Source: Bacilli bacterium
GTDB taxonomy: Bacteria; Bacillota_I; Bacilli_A; ML615J-28; CAG-313
Length of the DNA: 64,000 bases
Assembly (NCBI GenBank): GCA_017398545.1
Contig: JAFQFT010000073.1
Span: 1 to 64,000 of the forward strand
Direction of reading: 5' to 3'
The notes under the pieces: model-generated
What the model saw: the letters and a program-made list of their open reading frames with translations, nothing else
Told to the model about the DNA's origin: nothing
Databases searched by the model: none
Program-made: the position numbers and the translations under genes
Part shown: positions 8,518 through 17,001 of the stretch, piece after piece
Numbering within the stretch: position 1 is the stretch's first letter
Layout: every line of letters starts with the position of its first letter

Positions 8518-8935
8518 AATAGGATATACAACTGGTGTCTTTGATATGTTTCATATCGGGCATCTTAATATCTTAAAAAAAGCTAAAGAACAATGTGAAT
8601 ATTTAATAGTTGGTGTTTCGACTGATGAAGTGGTTAAAAACTATAAAAATAAATTACCTATTATTCCTTTTGAACAAAGATGTGAAATAGTTTCAGCAAT
8701 AAAATATGTTGATGAAGTTGTACCGCAAACATCAATGAATAAGATGGATGCTTATAAGAAATTAAAATTTAATGCTATATTCCACGGTAGTGATTGGAAA
8801 GGCAGTGAAATGTATAATAAAATTATTGATGAATTTTCTGAAGTAGGAGTAGACATTGTTTTTTTGCCGCATACTGATGGGATAAGTTCAACAATGATAT
8901 CTGATAAGTTGGTAAATAATGAAAACCATAAATAA
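8498..8935 (+). CDS. TagD-like cytidylyltransferase (glycerol-3-phosphate or similar)
   Basis: Small cytidylyltransferase that activates a phospho-alcohol as its CDP form. The 145-residue sequence has TTGVFDMFHIGHLNIL, containing the HxGH nucleotide motif, and near the end TDGISSTMI, matching the ISTT-type motif of glycerol-3-phosphate cytidylyltransferase. I chose ATG 8498, with GAGG at 8487-8490, over the in-frame TTG at 8483. A LicD protein two genes downstream could use the CDP-alcohol. Substrate could be glycerol phosphate, phosphocholine or phosphoethanolamine. The sequence does not decide. Confidence 0.78.
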   Translation: MNSKKYKIGYTTGVFDMFHIGHLNILKKAKEQCEYLIVGVSTDEVVKNYKNKLPIIPFEQRCEIVSAIKYVDEVVPQTSMNKMDAYKKLKFNAIFHGSDWKGSEMYNKIIDEFSEVGVDIVFLPHTDGISSTMISDKLVNNENHK

Positions 8936-10103
8936 TATTGAAAACTTAGTAAATAAATGTACTGGATGTTTTGCATGCGTTGATGTTTGTCCAACAAATG
9001 CCATAACAGATTTCATTGGGAGTGATGGTTTTGCCTATACTTCTATTGAAAATGATAAATGTGTAAAATGTGGTAAATGTTATTCTGTTTGTCCAATTGA
9101 AAATTTAAATAAGAATACTAGTGTTCAATATTTATACGCAGCATATTCAAAGAAAGCAAATGTAAGAAATGCTGGGTCCTCAGGAGGCATTTTTGAACTA
9201 TTAGCTTCTTACTGCATTGATAAAGGTTATTATGTGTGTGGTGCGGCGTTTGAAAATAATACTTTAAAACATCGCTTAATTAATAGAAAAGAGGATTTAC
9301 CTCCGTTATTGAAGTCTAAATATATTCAATCTAATACAAATGGTATTTATAATAAAATACTTAATTTACTAAAAAATGGGAAAAAAGTTTTTTTCTGTGG
9401 AACACCTTGTCAAGTTTCTGCTTTAAAAAACATTGTCCCTAATAAATACCATGAAAATTTACTTTTAGCTGATATCATTTGTCATGGTGTGCCATCACAA
9501 AAAGTATTTGATATGTATATTGAAACTTTAGAAAAAAAATATGGTGGAAGTGTTTTTAATTTTTCTTTTAGAATTAAAGATAATAAGTATAAACATGCTC
9601 ATGGATATTCATTTAAGTTAAAAAAAGGAAATAAAGTTCTAGTTAAAAATGGGATTTATACACAATCAACTTTTTATAATGCATTTAAAAAGTATTTAAT
9701 TTTTAGAGAAAGCTGTTATAATTGTAAATATTCAACTTTAAATAGAACTTCCGATATAACATTGGCTGATTTTTGGGGCGTTGAGAAATATGGGTTTCCG
9801 GGAAATGTTGATGAAGGTGTATCTATGATTATAACTAATAGTTGTAAAGGTTTTGATATTTTTAATGAAATTAAACCTTTTACTATATATGAAGAATTTC
9901 CTTTACAATATGGAATTGATTCTAATTACTGTTTAACCCATAGCACTGTTAAACCGATTAATAGAGATTCAATAATAAAAGACTTACCCACAAAAGGATA
10001 TGAATATATTGCTAATAAATATTTTAAAGAAGGTTTAATAAGTAAAATTTATTGGTTGGTACCTTCTAAAATTAGAAAAATTATAAGAAAGCTAAGAGGA
10101 TAA
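8919..10103 (+). CDS. Iron-sulfur F420-dehydrogenase beta-subunit-like protein of polysaccharide loci
   Basis: The N-terminus has two ferredoxin-type 4Fe-4S motifs, CTGCFACVDVCP and CVKCGKCYSVCP. They are followed by the F420 hydrogenase/dehydrogenase beta-subunit N- and C-domains, with GSSGGIFELLA, FCGTPCQVSALK, CHGVPS and DFWGVEKYG. Such proteins are common in capsule and EPS clusters, usually beside a polysaccharide pyruvyl transferase, and their reaction is not established. No pyruvyl transferase is seen here. It overlaps the cytidylyltransferase by 17 bases. F420 use is unlikely on taxonomic grounds. A flavin- or ferredoxin-linked redox step on a sugar is possible. Confidence 0.8.
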   Translation: MKTINNIENLVNKCTGCFACVDVCPTNAITDFIGSDGFAYTSIENDKCVKCGKCYSVCPIENLNKNTSVQYLYAAYSKKANVRNAGSSGGIFELLASYCIDKGYYVCGAAFENNTLKHRLINRKEDLPPLLKSKYIQSNTNGIYNKILNLLKNGKKVFFCGTPCQVSALKNIVPNKYHENLLLADIICHGVPSQKVFDMYIETLEKKYGGSVFNFSFRIKDNKYKHAHGYSFKLKKGNKVLVKNGIYTQSTFYNAFKKYLIFRESCYNCKYSTLNRTSDITLADFWGVEKYGFPGNVDEGVSMIITNSCKGFDIFNEIKPFTIYEEFPLQYGIDSNYCLTHSTVKPINRDSIIKDLPTKGYEYIANKYFKEGLISKIYWLVPSKIRKIIRKLRG

Positions 10104-10109
10104 TGCAAT

Positions 10110-10991
10110 ATGTATAAATATATGCGTGAAAATACACCTGATGATTGGGGGATTAAAAAATTACAAGAAAAAATCCTTGAAATTGCTGTGTATGTAGACC
10201 AATTTTGCTTAGAAAATAATATTGATTATTGTCTAATGGGAGGTTCAGCATTAGGTGCTGTTAGACATCAAGGGTTTATTCCCTGGGATGATGATCTTGA
10301 TTTTTTCATGACTCCAGATAATTACGAAAAGTTTGTAAAATTGTTTAATGAAAAAGGTGATAAAAGTAGATTTTTTTTAGAACCGTTTGGAGAATTTGAT
10401 AATATGGTAACATTAGGAAAAGTCCGTGCTAAAAATACCACATATATTGAAAATAGTTTACTTGATTATCAAATTTCGCATAATATTTATTTAGATATTT
10501 TTATTTTGCATAATTGTCCTAATAATAAATTTAAAAGAAAAAAACAATATATTTGGTCTAAATATATTGTTGCAAAAGCTCAATCAGTTAAAGATTTATC
10601 TAGATATAGTTTTAAATTAAAAATGGCACTTAGATTATTGAAGTGCTTTCCAAGACTTTTTTTAGTAAAATATGCGTTAAAACAAGTTTATAAGTATCGA
10701 AATATAGATACTGATTTATATTGTAATTATTTAGGCAAGGCAAAGTATAAAAGAGGGACCTATAAAAAAGAATGGTTTATTTCTACAAAAAGGGTTAAGT
10801 TTGAAAATGTATTTTTAAATGTTCCCGTAGGAGTAGAAGAATTTTTAAGTGAACGTTTTGGTAATTATATGGAAATTCCAAGTATTGAACAAATTAAAAG
10901 AGAACAACATGCTTCAGTATGGGATGTAGAAAAAGATTATAAAGAATACATAGATAATGAGCCAAAACTTCCAAAAAAATATGTTCTTTAA
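10110..10991 (+). CDS. LicD-family phosphotransferase
   Basis: LicD/fukutin-type nucleotidyltransferase-fold enzyme that transfers a phospho-alcohol (phosphocholine in the founding examples) from its CDP form to a glycan. Diagnostic is YCLMGGSALGAVRHQGF followed by IPWDDDLDFF near residues 50-60, which carries the catalytic metal-binding aspartates. The length of 293 residues is normal. AGAGGA lies nine bases before ATG. The TagD-like enzyme upstream is the natural supplier of a CDP-alcohol, so together they may decorate the repeat unit with a phosphodiester. Confidence 0.86.
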   Translation: MYKYMRENTPDDWGIKKLQEKILEIAVYVDQFCLENNIDYCLMGGSALGAVRHQGFIPWDDDLDFFMTPDNYEKFVKLFNEKGDKSRFFLEPFGEFDNMVTLGKVRAKNTTYIENSLLDYQISHNIYLDIFILHNCPNNKFKRKKQYIWSKYIVAKAQSVKDLSRYSFKLKMALRLLKCFPRLFLVKYALKQVYKYRNIDTDLYCNYLGKAKYKRGTYKKEWFISTKRVKFENVFLNVPVGVEEFLSERFGNYMEIPSIEQIKREQHASVWDVEKDYKEYIDNEPKLPKKYVL

Positions 10992-11002
10992 AGGTGTAAA
11001 TT

Positions 11003-11794
11003 ATGAGTAAAGTACAAGTTTTAGTTGCATGTATGAATCAAAAAGATGATTCTTTGTATGAAACTATGAATTTACAAACTGATGCCATATTAGCAAATCA
11101 GTGTGATGAGTATTCATATAAAGAATTTATTAAAAATAATGGAAATAAAGTAGAATTAATATCTAGTGCTGACAGAGGCGTTGGTAAAAACCGCAATAAA
11201 GCTCTAATTTATGCTAGTGGAGAATATTTAATGTGTGCGGATCAAGATATGATCTACGTTGATGGGTACGACAAAATTGTTGAATCTGCTTTTGAAAAAT
11301 GTCCTAAAGCTGACATAATAGTATTTAAACTTATATATTTGAATAGATTTACTCCAGAACGAAAAGAGAAGAATAAGTTTAAAAGAGTTCACTGGTGGAA
11401 TTGTATGAGATATGGTGCTGCTCGCATAGCTATTAAAAAAAGCGCTGTTGATAAAACTTGCTTGTCATTTTCTACCTTATATGGTGGAGGAGCTAAATAT
11501 TCCTCAGGAGAAGATTCCTTATTTATTAGAGATGCTATTCGTAAAGGACTAAAAATGTACACTTCACCTGTGGTGATTGCTAAAGTTAAACAAGAAGAAT
11601 CTTCCTGGTTTAAAGGTTATAATGATAAATTTTTTATTGATAAAGGCATTTTAATTGCCAATGCGTTTCCTAAAATAAAAAGATTGCTTATACCTTATTT
11701 CGCTTTTAAACTAAGAAATGTTTCTAAAAAATATAATTATTGGAAAATTTGTAAATTAATGATGAAAGGTATTATAAAGTTTAAGAAAATTTAA
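11003..11794 (+). CDS. Glycosyltransferase family 2-like protein
   Basis: A GT-A type transferase of 263 residues. The N-terminus VQVLVACMNQKDDSLYETMNLQ resembles a subgroup of GT2 proteins in capsule loci. SADRGVGKNRNKALIYASGEYLMCADQDMIY contains a DQD metal motif near residue 83, and GGGAKYSSGEDSLF carries the acidic ED expected on the acceptor side. AAAGGTG precedes ATG. The donor sugar is unknown. Confidence 0.78.
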   Translation: MSKVQVLVACMNQKDDSLYETMNLQTDAILANQCDEYSYKEFIKNNGNKVELISSADRGVGKNRNKALIYASGEYLMCADQDMIYVDGYDKIVESAFEKCPKADIIVFKLIYLNRFTPERKEKNKFKRVHWWNCMRYGAARIAIKKSAVDKTCLSFSTLYGGGAKYSSGEDSLFIRDAIRKGLKMYTSPVVIAKVKQEESSWFKGYNDKFFIDKGILIANAFPKIKRLLIPYFAFKLRNVSKKYNYWKICKLMMKGIIKFKKI

Positions 11795-11831
11795 AGGTTA
11801 TTTATACAAAATATTTTTTGGAGGTGAAATT

Positions 11832-13055
11832 TTGAATTTAGATATTATGTTCTTAACAAAACTGTTTCCTAAAGAATACGAAAATGAAATTGTAAAAAAA
11901 ATAAAGACTAATAATCAAGCAGCTGCTAATACTTTTCAATGGAATCTAATTAATGGTTTTGATGATAACAAGTGTGGGACTATTAAAATAATTAATTATT
12001 TACCCATCGATAGCTATCCTAATGGATATGAAGATAGAATTATTAAGCGATTTGTTTTTCATCATACAAATAAATATGAAACAGAAGATATTAATGTAGG
12101 TTTTAATAATACAAGGTATATAAAGCGTATTGTAAATTATCATTCTATAAAAAAAGAAGTTAAAAAATGGGTGTGCGAAAAAAATATTAATGAAAAAATT
12201 ATTATTTCATATACTGCTGATATAAATTTTTTGAAGATATGTCGGTATGCTAAAAAAATAAATTCTAAGATAAAAACTTGTTGTGTTATTGCCGATCTTC
12301 CTCAATATATTACTGCTTCTGATTTGCACGGTCTAAGAAAAATATATTCGGATTATATAACACATAAATCAGTAAGTCTGTATAAGTATATTGATAAATT
12401 TGTACTTTTAACTGAACAAATGGCAGAAAAGGTTGGTGAAAATCCTGATTATATTGTAATAGAAGGAATATATTCATCATGTTTTATTGAAGAGTATAAA
12501 GAATTTGACTATTTAAAAGAAAAAAAATATGTTTTATATTCAGGAACATTAAATTATAAATTTGGAATCAAAAAACTTATAGACGCATTTTCGTTGGTTG
12601 ATGAAAATATTTATTTAGTAGTGTGTGGTGCAGGACCTGCAGCAGCAGAATTGAAAACAAGTAAAAATGATAAAATCATATTTTTGGGAGAAGTGTGTCG
12701 CGAAAAGGTTTTATATCTTCAAAAAAATGCTGCAGTTTTAGTTAATCCTAGAGAAAATAATGAAGAATTTACAAAATACAGTTTTCCATCTAAACTAATG
12801 GAGTATTTAGGAGCCGGAGTTCCTGTAGTTACATATAAATTAGATGGCATTCCTGATGAATATGATGAGTTTTTCCGTTATGTACCGGATGGTAGCGTTA
12901 AAAGTTTAGCTTCTGAAATTATGAATGTTTGTAGAATGTCTGATCAAGAAAGATTTTTTATTGGTCAAAAAGGTAAGAGTTTTGTTTGTAATAATAAAAA
13001 TTACATATACCAAACAAATAAAATTCTTCGATTTTTAACAAAAAAGAATAAATAA
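11832..13055 (+). CDS. Family 4 (group 1) glycosyltransferase
   Basis: Retaining GT-B glycosyltransferase of 407 residues. The C-terminal half has the family signature KKYVLYSGTLNYKFGIKKLI, the nucleotide-contact region VVCGAGP, IIFLGEV, and the E(x7)E-like segment ENNEEFTKYSFPSKLMEYLGAGVP. It starts at TTG 11832, chosen because GGAGGTG ends five bases upstream and no ATG near it is as well placed. It is the last gene before the 351-base gap in the locus. Confidence 0.85.
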   Translation: MNLDIMFLTKLFPKEYENEIVKKIKTNNQAAANTFQWNLINGFDDNKCGTIKIINYLPIDSYPNGYEDRIIKRFVFHHTNKYETEDINVGFNNTRYIKRIVNYHSIKKEVKKWVCEKNINEKIIISYTADINFLKICRYAKKINSKIKTCCVIADLPQYITASDLHGLRKIYSDYITHKSVSLYKYIDKFVLLTEQMAEKVGENPDYIVIEGIYSSCFIEEYKEFDYLKEKKYVLYSGTLNYKFGIKKLIDAFSLVDENIYLVVCGAGPAAAELKTSKNDKIIFLGEVCREKVLYLQKNAAVLVNPRENNEEFTKYSFPSKLMEYLGAGVPVVTYKLDGIPDEYDEFFRYVPDGSVKSLASEIMNVCRMSDQERFFIGQKGKSFVCNNKNYIYQTNKILRFLTKKNK

Positions 13056-13058
13056 TTT

Positions 13059-13083
13059 AAGTATTCATAAGAATGCTTTTGTT
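13059..13083 (+). terminator. Weak intrinsic terminator in mid-locus
   Basis: AAGTATTC and GAATGCTT pair over eight bases with one G-T, a four-base loop, then TTTTGTT. The U-tract is short, so partial termination is more likely than a full stop. Confidence 0.45.
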
Positions 13084-13341
13084 GGAAAAATATAAAAAAA
13101 TGATATACAAATTTGGTGAAAACGAATTTAATTTGAATATTTCAATTAGGAGTTCATAATTGAACGTCGTTGATGTGTTTGTTTATGTTTTAATTATATA
13201 TAATATAATTATTTATCTGTGGGCAACTTTTTAGCATATCATTATTATGAAAAAATCAATTATTCTCGATTTTTTGTAAATATCAGTATAACAATATGTG
13301 TATTGAGCAAGAAAAAATTAGGAGAATTAGAAAATATCTTG

Positions 13342-13380
13342 TTCTAGAATAGATAAACAATGTTTGTCAATTATCTAGAA
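13342..13380. promoter_or_regulatory. Composite dyad upstream of the second half of the locus
   Basis: Outer arms TTCTAGA and TCTAGAA flank inner arms GATAAACA and TGTTTGTC around one central base. The inner palindrome has one mismatch. It lies 12 bases before the AAGGAG of the next gene. It could be an operator or an RNA hairpin near the ribosome-binding site. No known factor is implied. Confidence 0.4.
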
Positions 13381-13406
13381 TAATAGATTTATAAGGAGTT
13401 ATAGAA

Positions 13407-14405
13407 ATGTTTGATATTCCAGTTGTTTTATTCATGTTTAAGAGGTTAAAAGCAGTTGAAATTATTAAGAGGATTTCCTGTGTTAAACCTAATAAAATTT
13501 ACTTAATGGCTGATAGTGGTAGAAATGCAATTGAGAAAAAACAAGTTGATGAATGTAGAAAGGCTGTTGAATCTGCAATTGACTGGCCTTGCGAAATTAT
13601 AAAAAACTATGCAGAAAAAAATAGAGGTGTTTATAAAAATATAGGTGAAGGAGCTATTTGGGTTTTAAAAAGAGAAAAATGGGCTATTTTTCTAGAAGAT
13701 GACAATTTACCAGAAATATCGTTTTTCCGCTTTTGTAAAGAAATGTTAGAGAAATATGAGGATGATACTAGAATATTCTGGATTTGTGGTACTAATTATT
13801 TAGGTAAGTACAATTCAAAAAGTAATCATAGTTATGTCTTTACTCGTCACATGTTACCTTGTGGATGGGCTTCATGGAGTTCTAAATTTCTTAAGTATTA
13901 CGATGGAAAATTAGAAAATTATAGTAGTGAGTTCGTTCAAAAAAACATTGATTATAGTTATTATAATTATAAAGTTTATAAACAATATAAAGAGTGTTGG
14001 AAATCTGAATATATACGAATTAATAATGATCAAAACCCGATTTCATGGGACTACCAAATGGACTTTACTATAAAAGCAAATAATTTATTTGGTATCTGTC
14101 CTTGCAATAATCAAATTAAGAATATTGGAGTGGATGAAAATTCAATCCATGGAGGAAATGATTTTTCTGATATAATGACAAAAAGATTTTGTGGTATGGA
14201 TTCATATCCTGTTGAATTTCCGTTAATACATCCTGAGACATTACTTATCGATAAAAAATTTGAAGATAAAATTTCAAAAATTTTATTATATCCACTTAAT
14301 AGAAGACTTAGGAATTTGTTTTTAAATGGTGTTCGTAGTATTTTTAGAATACCTGATGGTGTTTCTACTAAACAATTTTTTTTAAAAAAAGGTAAAAAGA
14401 AATGA
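13407..14405 (+). CDS. Putative GT-A-fold nucleotide-diphospho-sugar transferase
   Basis: 332 residues resembling nucleotide-sugar transferases related to eukaryotic GNT-I that occur in bacterial capsule clusters. FDIPVVLFMFKR at the start, IYLMADSGRN, a basic RGVYKNIGEG loop and AIFLEDDNLP near residue 95, with the EDD metal motif, support the GT-A fold. CGWASWSSKFLKYYD is a conserved-looking acceptor region in such proteins. AAGGAG precedes ATG. Its stop overlaps the next start as ATGA. Donor and acceptor are unknown. Confidence 0.68.
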   Translation: MFDIPVVLFMFKRLKAVEIIKRISCVKPNKIYLMADSGRNAIEKKQVDECRKAVESAIDWPCEIIKNYAEKNRGVYKNIGEGAIWVLKREKWAIFLEDDNLPEISFFRFCKEMLEKYEDDTRIFWICGTNYLGKYNSKSNHSYVFTRHMLPCGWASWSSKFLKYYDGKLENYSSEFVQKNIDYSYYNYKVYKQYKECWKSEYIRINNDQNPISWDYQMDFTIKANNLFGICPCNNQIKNIGVDENSIHGGNDFSDIMTKRFCGMDSYPVEFPLIHPETLLIDKKFEDKISKILLYPLNRRLRNLFLNGVRSIFRIPDGVSTKQFFLKKGKKK

Positions 14406-15631
14406 TAGTAAAATTGAGAAATAGTTTTAATGAAATGGATGCTTTAAAAAAAATTATTGCATCTTTTTGGGTGATTGTGATATATCTCTTTAGTGGAAGT
14501 GCATATCAAACTATTTTCAGTATTACCAATTATTTGTTAATAATTGGTGTTGTTTGTGCTATATTTTTAGTATTTCGTTTTTACAAAGTTTTATTGTATA
14601 AACATTTAATTTTTATAAGTTTATTATTTATGACTTTGATTACAATGATCTTTAATGGTGAACTGTTTTTAAATTTTTATTTAAGGTTTATATCAGTATT
14701 AATAATTAGTTTTTATTTAGGTACTACTTATTCTTTTAAAGAAATAAAAAGTGTTTTTGTAAATTTTATGTTTATAGTAACGGTAATTTCTTTAATTGGA
14801 TTTTTTTTAGTAAACAATACTACTTTACTAAATTTTTTACCTCGTTTTTCTAATATTAATGATAAAGAGTATGCTATAGGTGTAATTTTTAATTACATGC
14901 CTGTTATTCCAGAACGTAATTGTGCTATTTTTTGGGAACCTGGTATTTTTGCAACCTATTTAGTTTTAGCTATTATTTTTGAGCTAATTTATAATAGTAA
15001 AAAGTATCATATAATAAAATTAGTTGTTTTTTATATTGGTTTATTAACAGCAAATTCAACTGCAGGATTTTTATTAGGATTTATTACGTTACTATTTATG
15101 TTTTATTCTAAAGTAAAACATAAAAAACAAAATGTCATAATGAATATAGTGTCTATGTTTTTTTTAATACTGCTATTGTTAGTAATATTAAACTTAGATG
15201 TTATAATTTTGAATTCTTCACTAGCAAATAATAAATATATAACAAAGTTATTATCAGATGAATTTATTAATTCTGCAAGAATGAAAGCTTTTGTTGGAAA
15301 TTTAAAATTGTTTTTTGATAATCCTATTTTTGGTGTTGGAATTTCCTCTTATGAATTGTCTGTTATTCCTTTTGCAGACATTTCAACATTAACATATTCT
15401 TTAGCTGTTTTTGGAATACTTGGATTGATGATATCAGGTGGTTTTTTTATAGGGATTGTTAAACAAAAAAGATTGACTATTTTTCAAAAAATAATTTTTA
15501 TAGCAGTTTTATTTAGTATACTAAGTAAAGAACCACACTTAGAAATGTTGTTTTCATGGTTAATCTTTTTTTCATTGAATAATAATAAGTATGCAACTGG
15601 CGAAATAGAGGGTAATTTATATGATAAATAA
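14402..15631 (+). CDS. Wzy-like polysaccharide polymerase
   Basis: Integral membrane protein of 409 residues with about ten or more hydrophobic helices and no other domain. It has a long extracytoplasmic loop in the middle containing PERNCAIFWEPGIF and a second around IFGVGISSYELS. This layout, including a WEPGIF-like segment and NSTAGFLLG, is typical of O-antigen polymerase/ligase-type (Wzy, WaaL) proteins. Such proteins join lipid-linked repeat units outside the membrane. It sits between a transferase and the flippase, where a polymerase is expected. Sequence conservation in the family is low, so the call rests mainly on topology and position. Confidence 0.75.
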   Translation: MIVKLRNSFNEMDALKKIIASFWVIVIYLFSGSAYQTIFSITNYLLIIGVVCAIFLVFRFYKVLLYKHLIFISLLFMTLITMIFNGELFLNFYLRFISVLIISFYLGTTYSFKEIKSVFVNFMFIVTVISLIGFFLVNNTTLLNFLPRFSNINDKEYAIGVIFNYMPVIPERNCAIFWEPGIFATYLVLAIIFELIYNSKKYHIIKLVVFYIGLLTANSTAGFLLGFITLLFMFYSKVKHKKQNVIMNIVSMFFLILLLLVILNLDVIILNSSLANNKYITKLLSDEFINSARMKAFVGNLKLFFDNPIFGVGISSYELSVIPFADISTLTYSLAVFGILGLMISGGFFIGIVKQKRLTIFQKIIFIAVLFSILSKEPHLEMLFSWLIFFSLNNNKYATGEIEGNLYDK

Positions 15632-16982
15632 AATAAAACATATATTCTCGGATAGGGATGAAAGAAATTTATTTCTTAATATTGGTTTATCTTTTTTGGT
15701 GAAAGGGTTATCTCTAATTATTTCTTTGTTTTCAATGCCTTTATACATCAAATATTTTAATGATGATGAAGTGTTAGGTTTATGGTATACTATATTATCT
15801 GTGATAAATTGGATTATTATTTTTGATTTTGGTTTAGGAAATGGACTGCGAAATCGTTTGACGGAAGCGTTGTCACTAAAACAATATGATAAAGCGAAAT
15901 CATTTATTTCTTCAACGTATATAACTTTGATTGTTATAATTTTTCCTGTATCAATTGTTGGGGTTTTATTTATAACAATATTTGATTTAAATTCTTTTTT
16001 CAATGTTAGCACAAATTTGATATCTTCTGAAGTGCTAAAGGAATCTGTTTTGATATTATTTTTAGGTGTATGTTTAAATTTTGTTTTAAAAATTATTAAT
16101 TCAATTATTTATGCTATTCAAAAATCTTCATTAAATAATATCTTATCATTATTAACAAGTTTAATCCCAATTATATATATTTTTTTATTTAATGGGGGAG
16201 AAATGGAAAGGAATTTAATTTCATTAACAATTGTTCATGTAATTGCAATTAATGTGCCGTTGTTAGTTTCAAGCTTGATATTGTTCAACAGTAAACTATT
16301 GAACCAATGTAAACCTTCAATTAAAAATTGCAATTTTAGAACTGGTAAAACTATTCTATTCTTTGGCTCAAAGTTTTTTTTGGCACAAGTTTTTTTTATG
16401 TTTTTAACAACAACTAATGAAATCATTATTACAAAAATTTTTGGATCATCATATGTAGTAGAATATAGTATATATTATAGATTATTTACAATGATTGGTT
16501 CTTTGTTTATGTTGGCATTAACACCCCTTTGGTCTAAAGTTACAAAAGATTTTTATGAAAAAAAATATAATAAAATTTTAAATACTAATCGTGTGTTATA
16601 TGTTTTATCTGGGTTGGCATTTGTTTTAGAATTATTATTAGTACCTTTATCGCAGTTTGCAATTAATTTATGGCTACAAGAAGAAGCGATTAAAGTGAAT
16701 TATTATATTGCAACAATTTTTGCTTTATATGGTGGAATTTATATATTTAATGTTGTTGTAACAACAATTGCAAATGCGCTTGCGGATTTAAAAATTCAAA
16801 TTATTTTTTATGGAATTGGAAGTATTTTAAAAATTCCTGTAATACTTATAATGTCTTTATTTACTTCTAATTGGAGTATTGTAATGTTGTTTAATTCTAT
16901 TATATTACTTTTATTTTGTATTTTTGAAGTAATTTGGATTGAGAAAAAAATTAAAAAAAATATTCTAATTCAGTTGAATTAA
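15621..16982 (+). CDS. Wzx-like oligosaccharide flippase
   Basis: 453-residue membrane protein with about 12 predicted helices, of the MOP superfamily (polysaccharide-export branch). It should flip undecaprenyl-linked repeat units to the outer face for the polymerase encoded just upstream. The start has NIGLSFLVKGLSLIISLFSMPLYIKYF and DFGLGNGLRNRLTEAL, close to the usual Wzx opening with a loop after helix 2. AGAGGG lies before ATG 15621 and the frame overlaps the polymerase gene by 11 bases. Confidence 0.86.
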   Translation: MINKIKHIFSDRDERNLFLNIGLSFLVKGLSLIISLFSMPLYIKYFNDDEVLGLWYTILSVINWIIIFDFGLGNGLRNRLTEALSLKQYDKAKSFISSTYITLIVIIFPVSIVGVLFITIFDLNSFFNVSTNLISSEVLKESVLILFLGVCLNFVLKIINSIIYAIQKSSLNNILSLLTSLIPIIYIFLFNGGEMERNLISLTIVHVIAINVPLLVSSLILFNSKLLNQCKPSIKNCNFRTGKTILFFGSKFFLAQVFFMFLTTTNEIIITKIFGSSYVVEYSIYYRLFTMIGSLFMLALTPLWSKVTKDFYEKKYNKILNTNRVLYVLSGLAFVLELLLVPLSQFAINLWLQEEAIKVNYYIATIFALYGGIYIFNVVVTTIANALADLKIQIIFYGIGSILKIPVILIMSLFTSNWSIVMLFNSIILLLFCIFEVIWIEKKIKKNILIQLN

Positions 16983-17001
16983 AATATAATTGGAGGAAAT
17001 C

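Larger units (their letters stand above)
13056..13406 (+). other. 351-base gap inside the polysaccharide locus
   Basis: No full gene is seen. The stretch holds a weak terminator-like hairpin (13059-13083), an AGGAG-led 24-codon frame starting TTG at 13160 and ending at 13234 that encodes a hydrophobic peptide, two overlapping TATAAT sequences at 13199-13209 without a good -35, and a large dyad at 13342-13380. The short hydrophobic frame could be the broken N-terminus of a lost membrane protein. Otherwise it is AT-rich sequence with no feature I can name. Confidence 0.5.

Noticed and set aside
13199-13209. Overlapping TATAAT boxes as a second capsule promoter
   Set aside because: No -35 box lies at 16-18 bases and the boxes fall in a long A/T run, so a chance match is likely.
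14402-14405. Mycoplasma-type code, suggested by the low G+C content
   Set aside because: TGA acts as a stop in several ATGA overlaps and tryptophan codons are TGG. Spore genes also argue against it.
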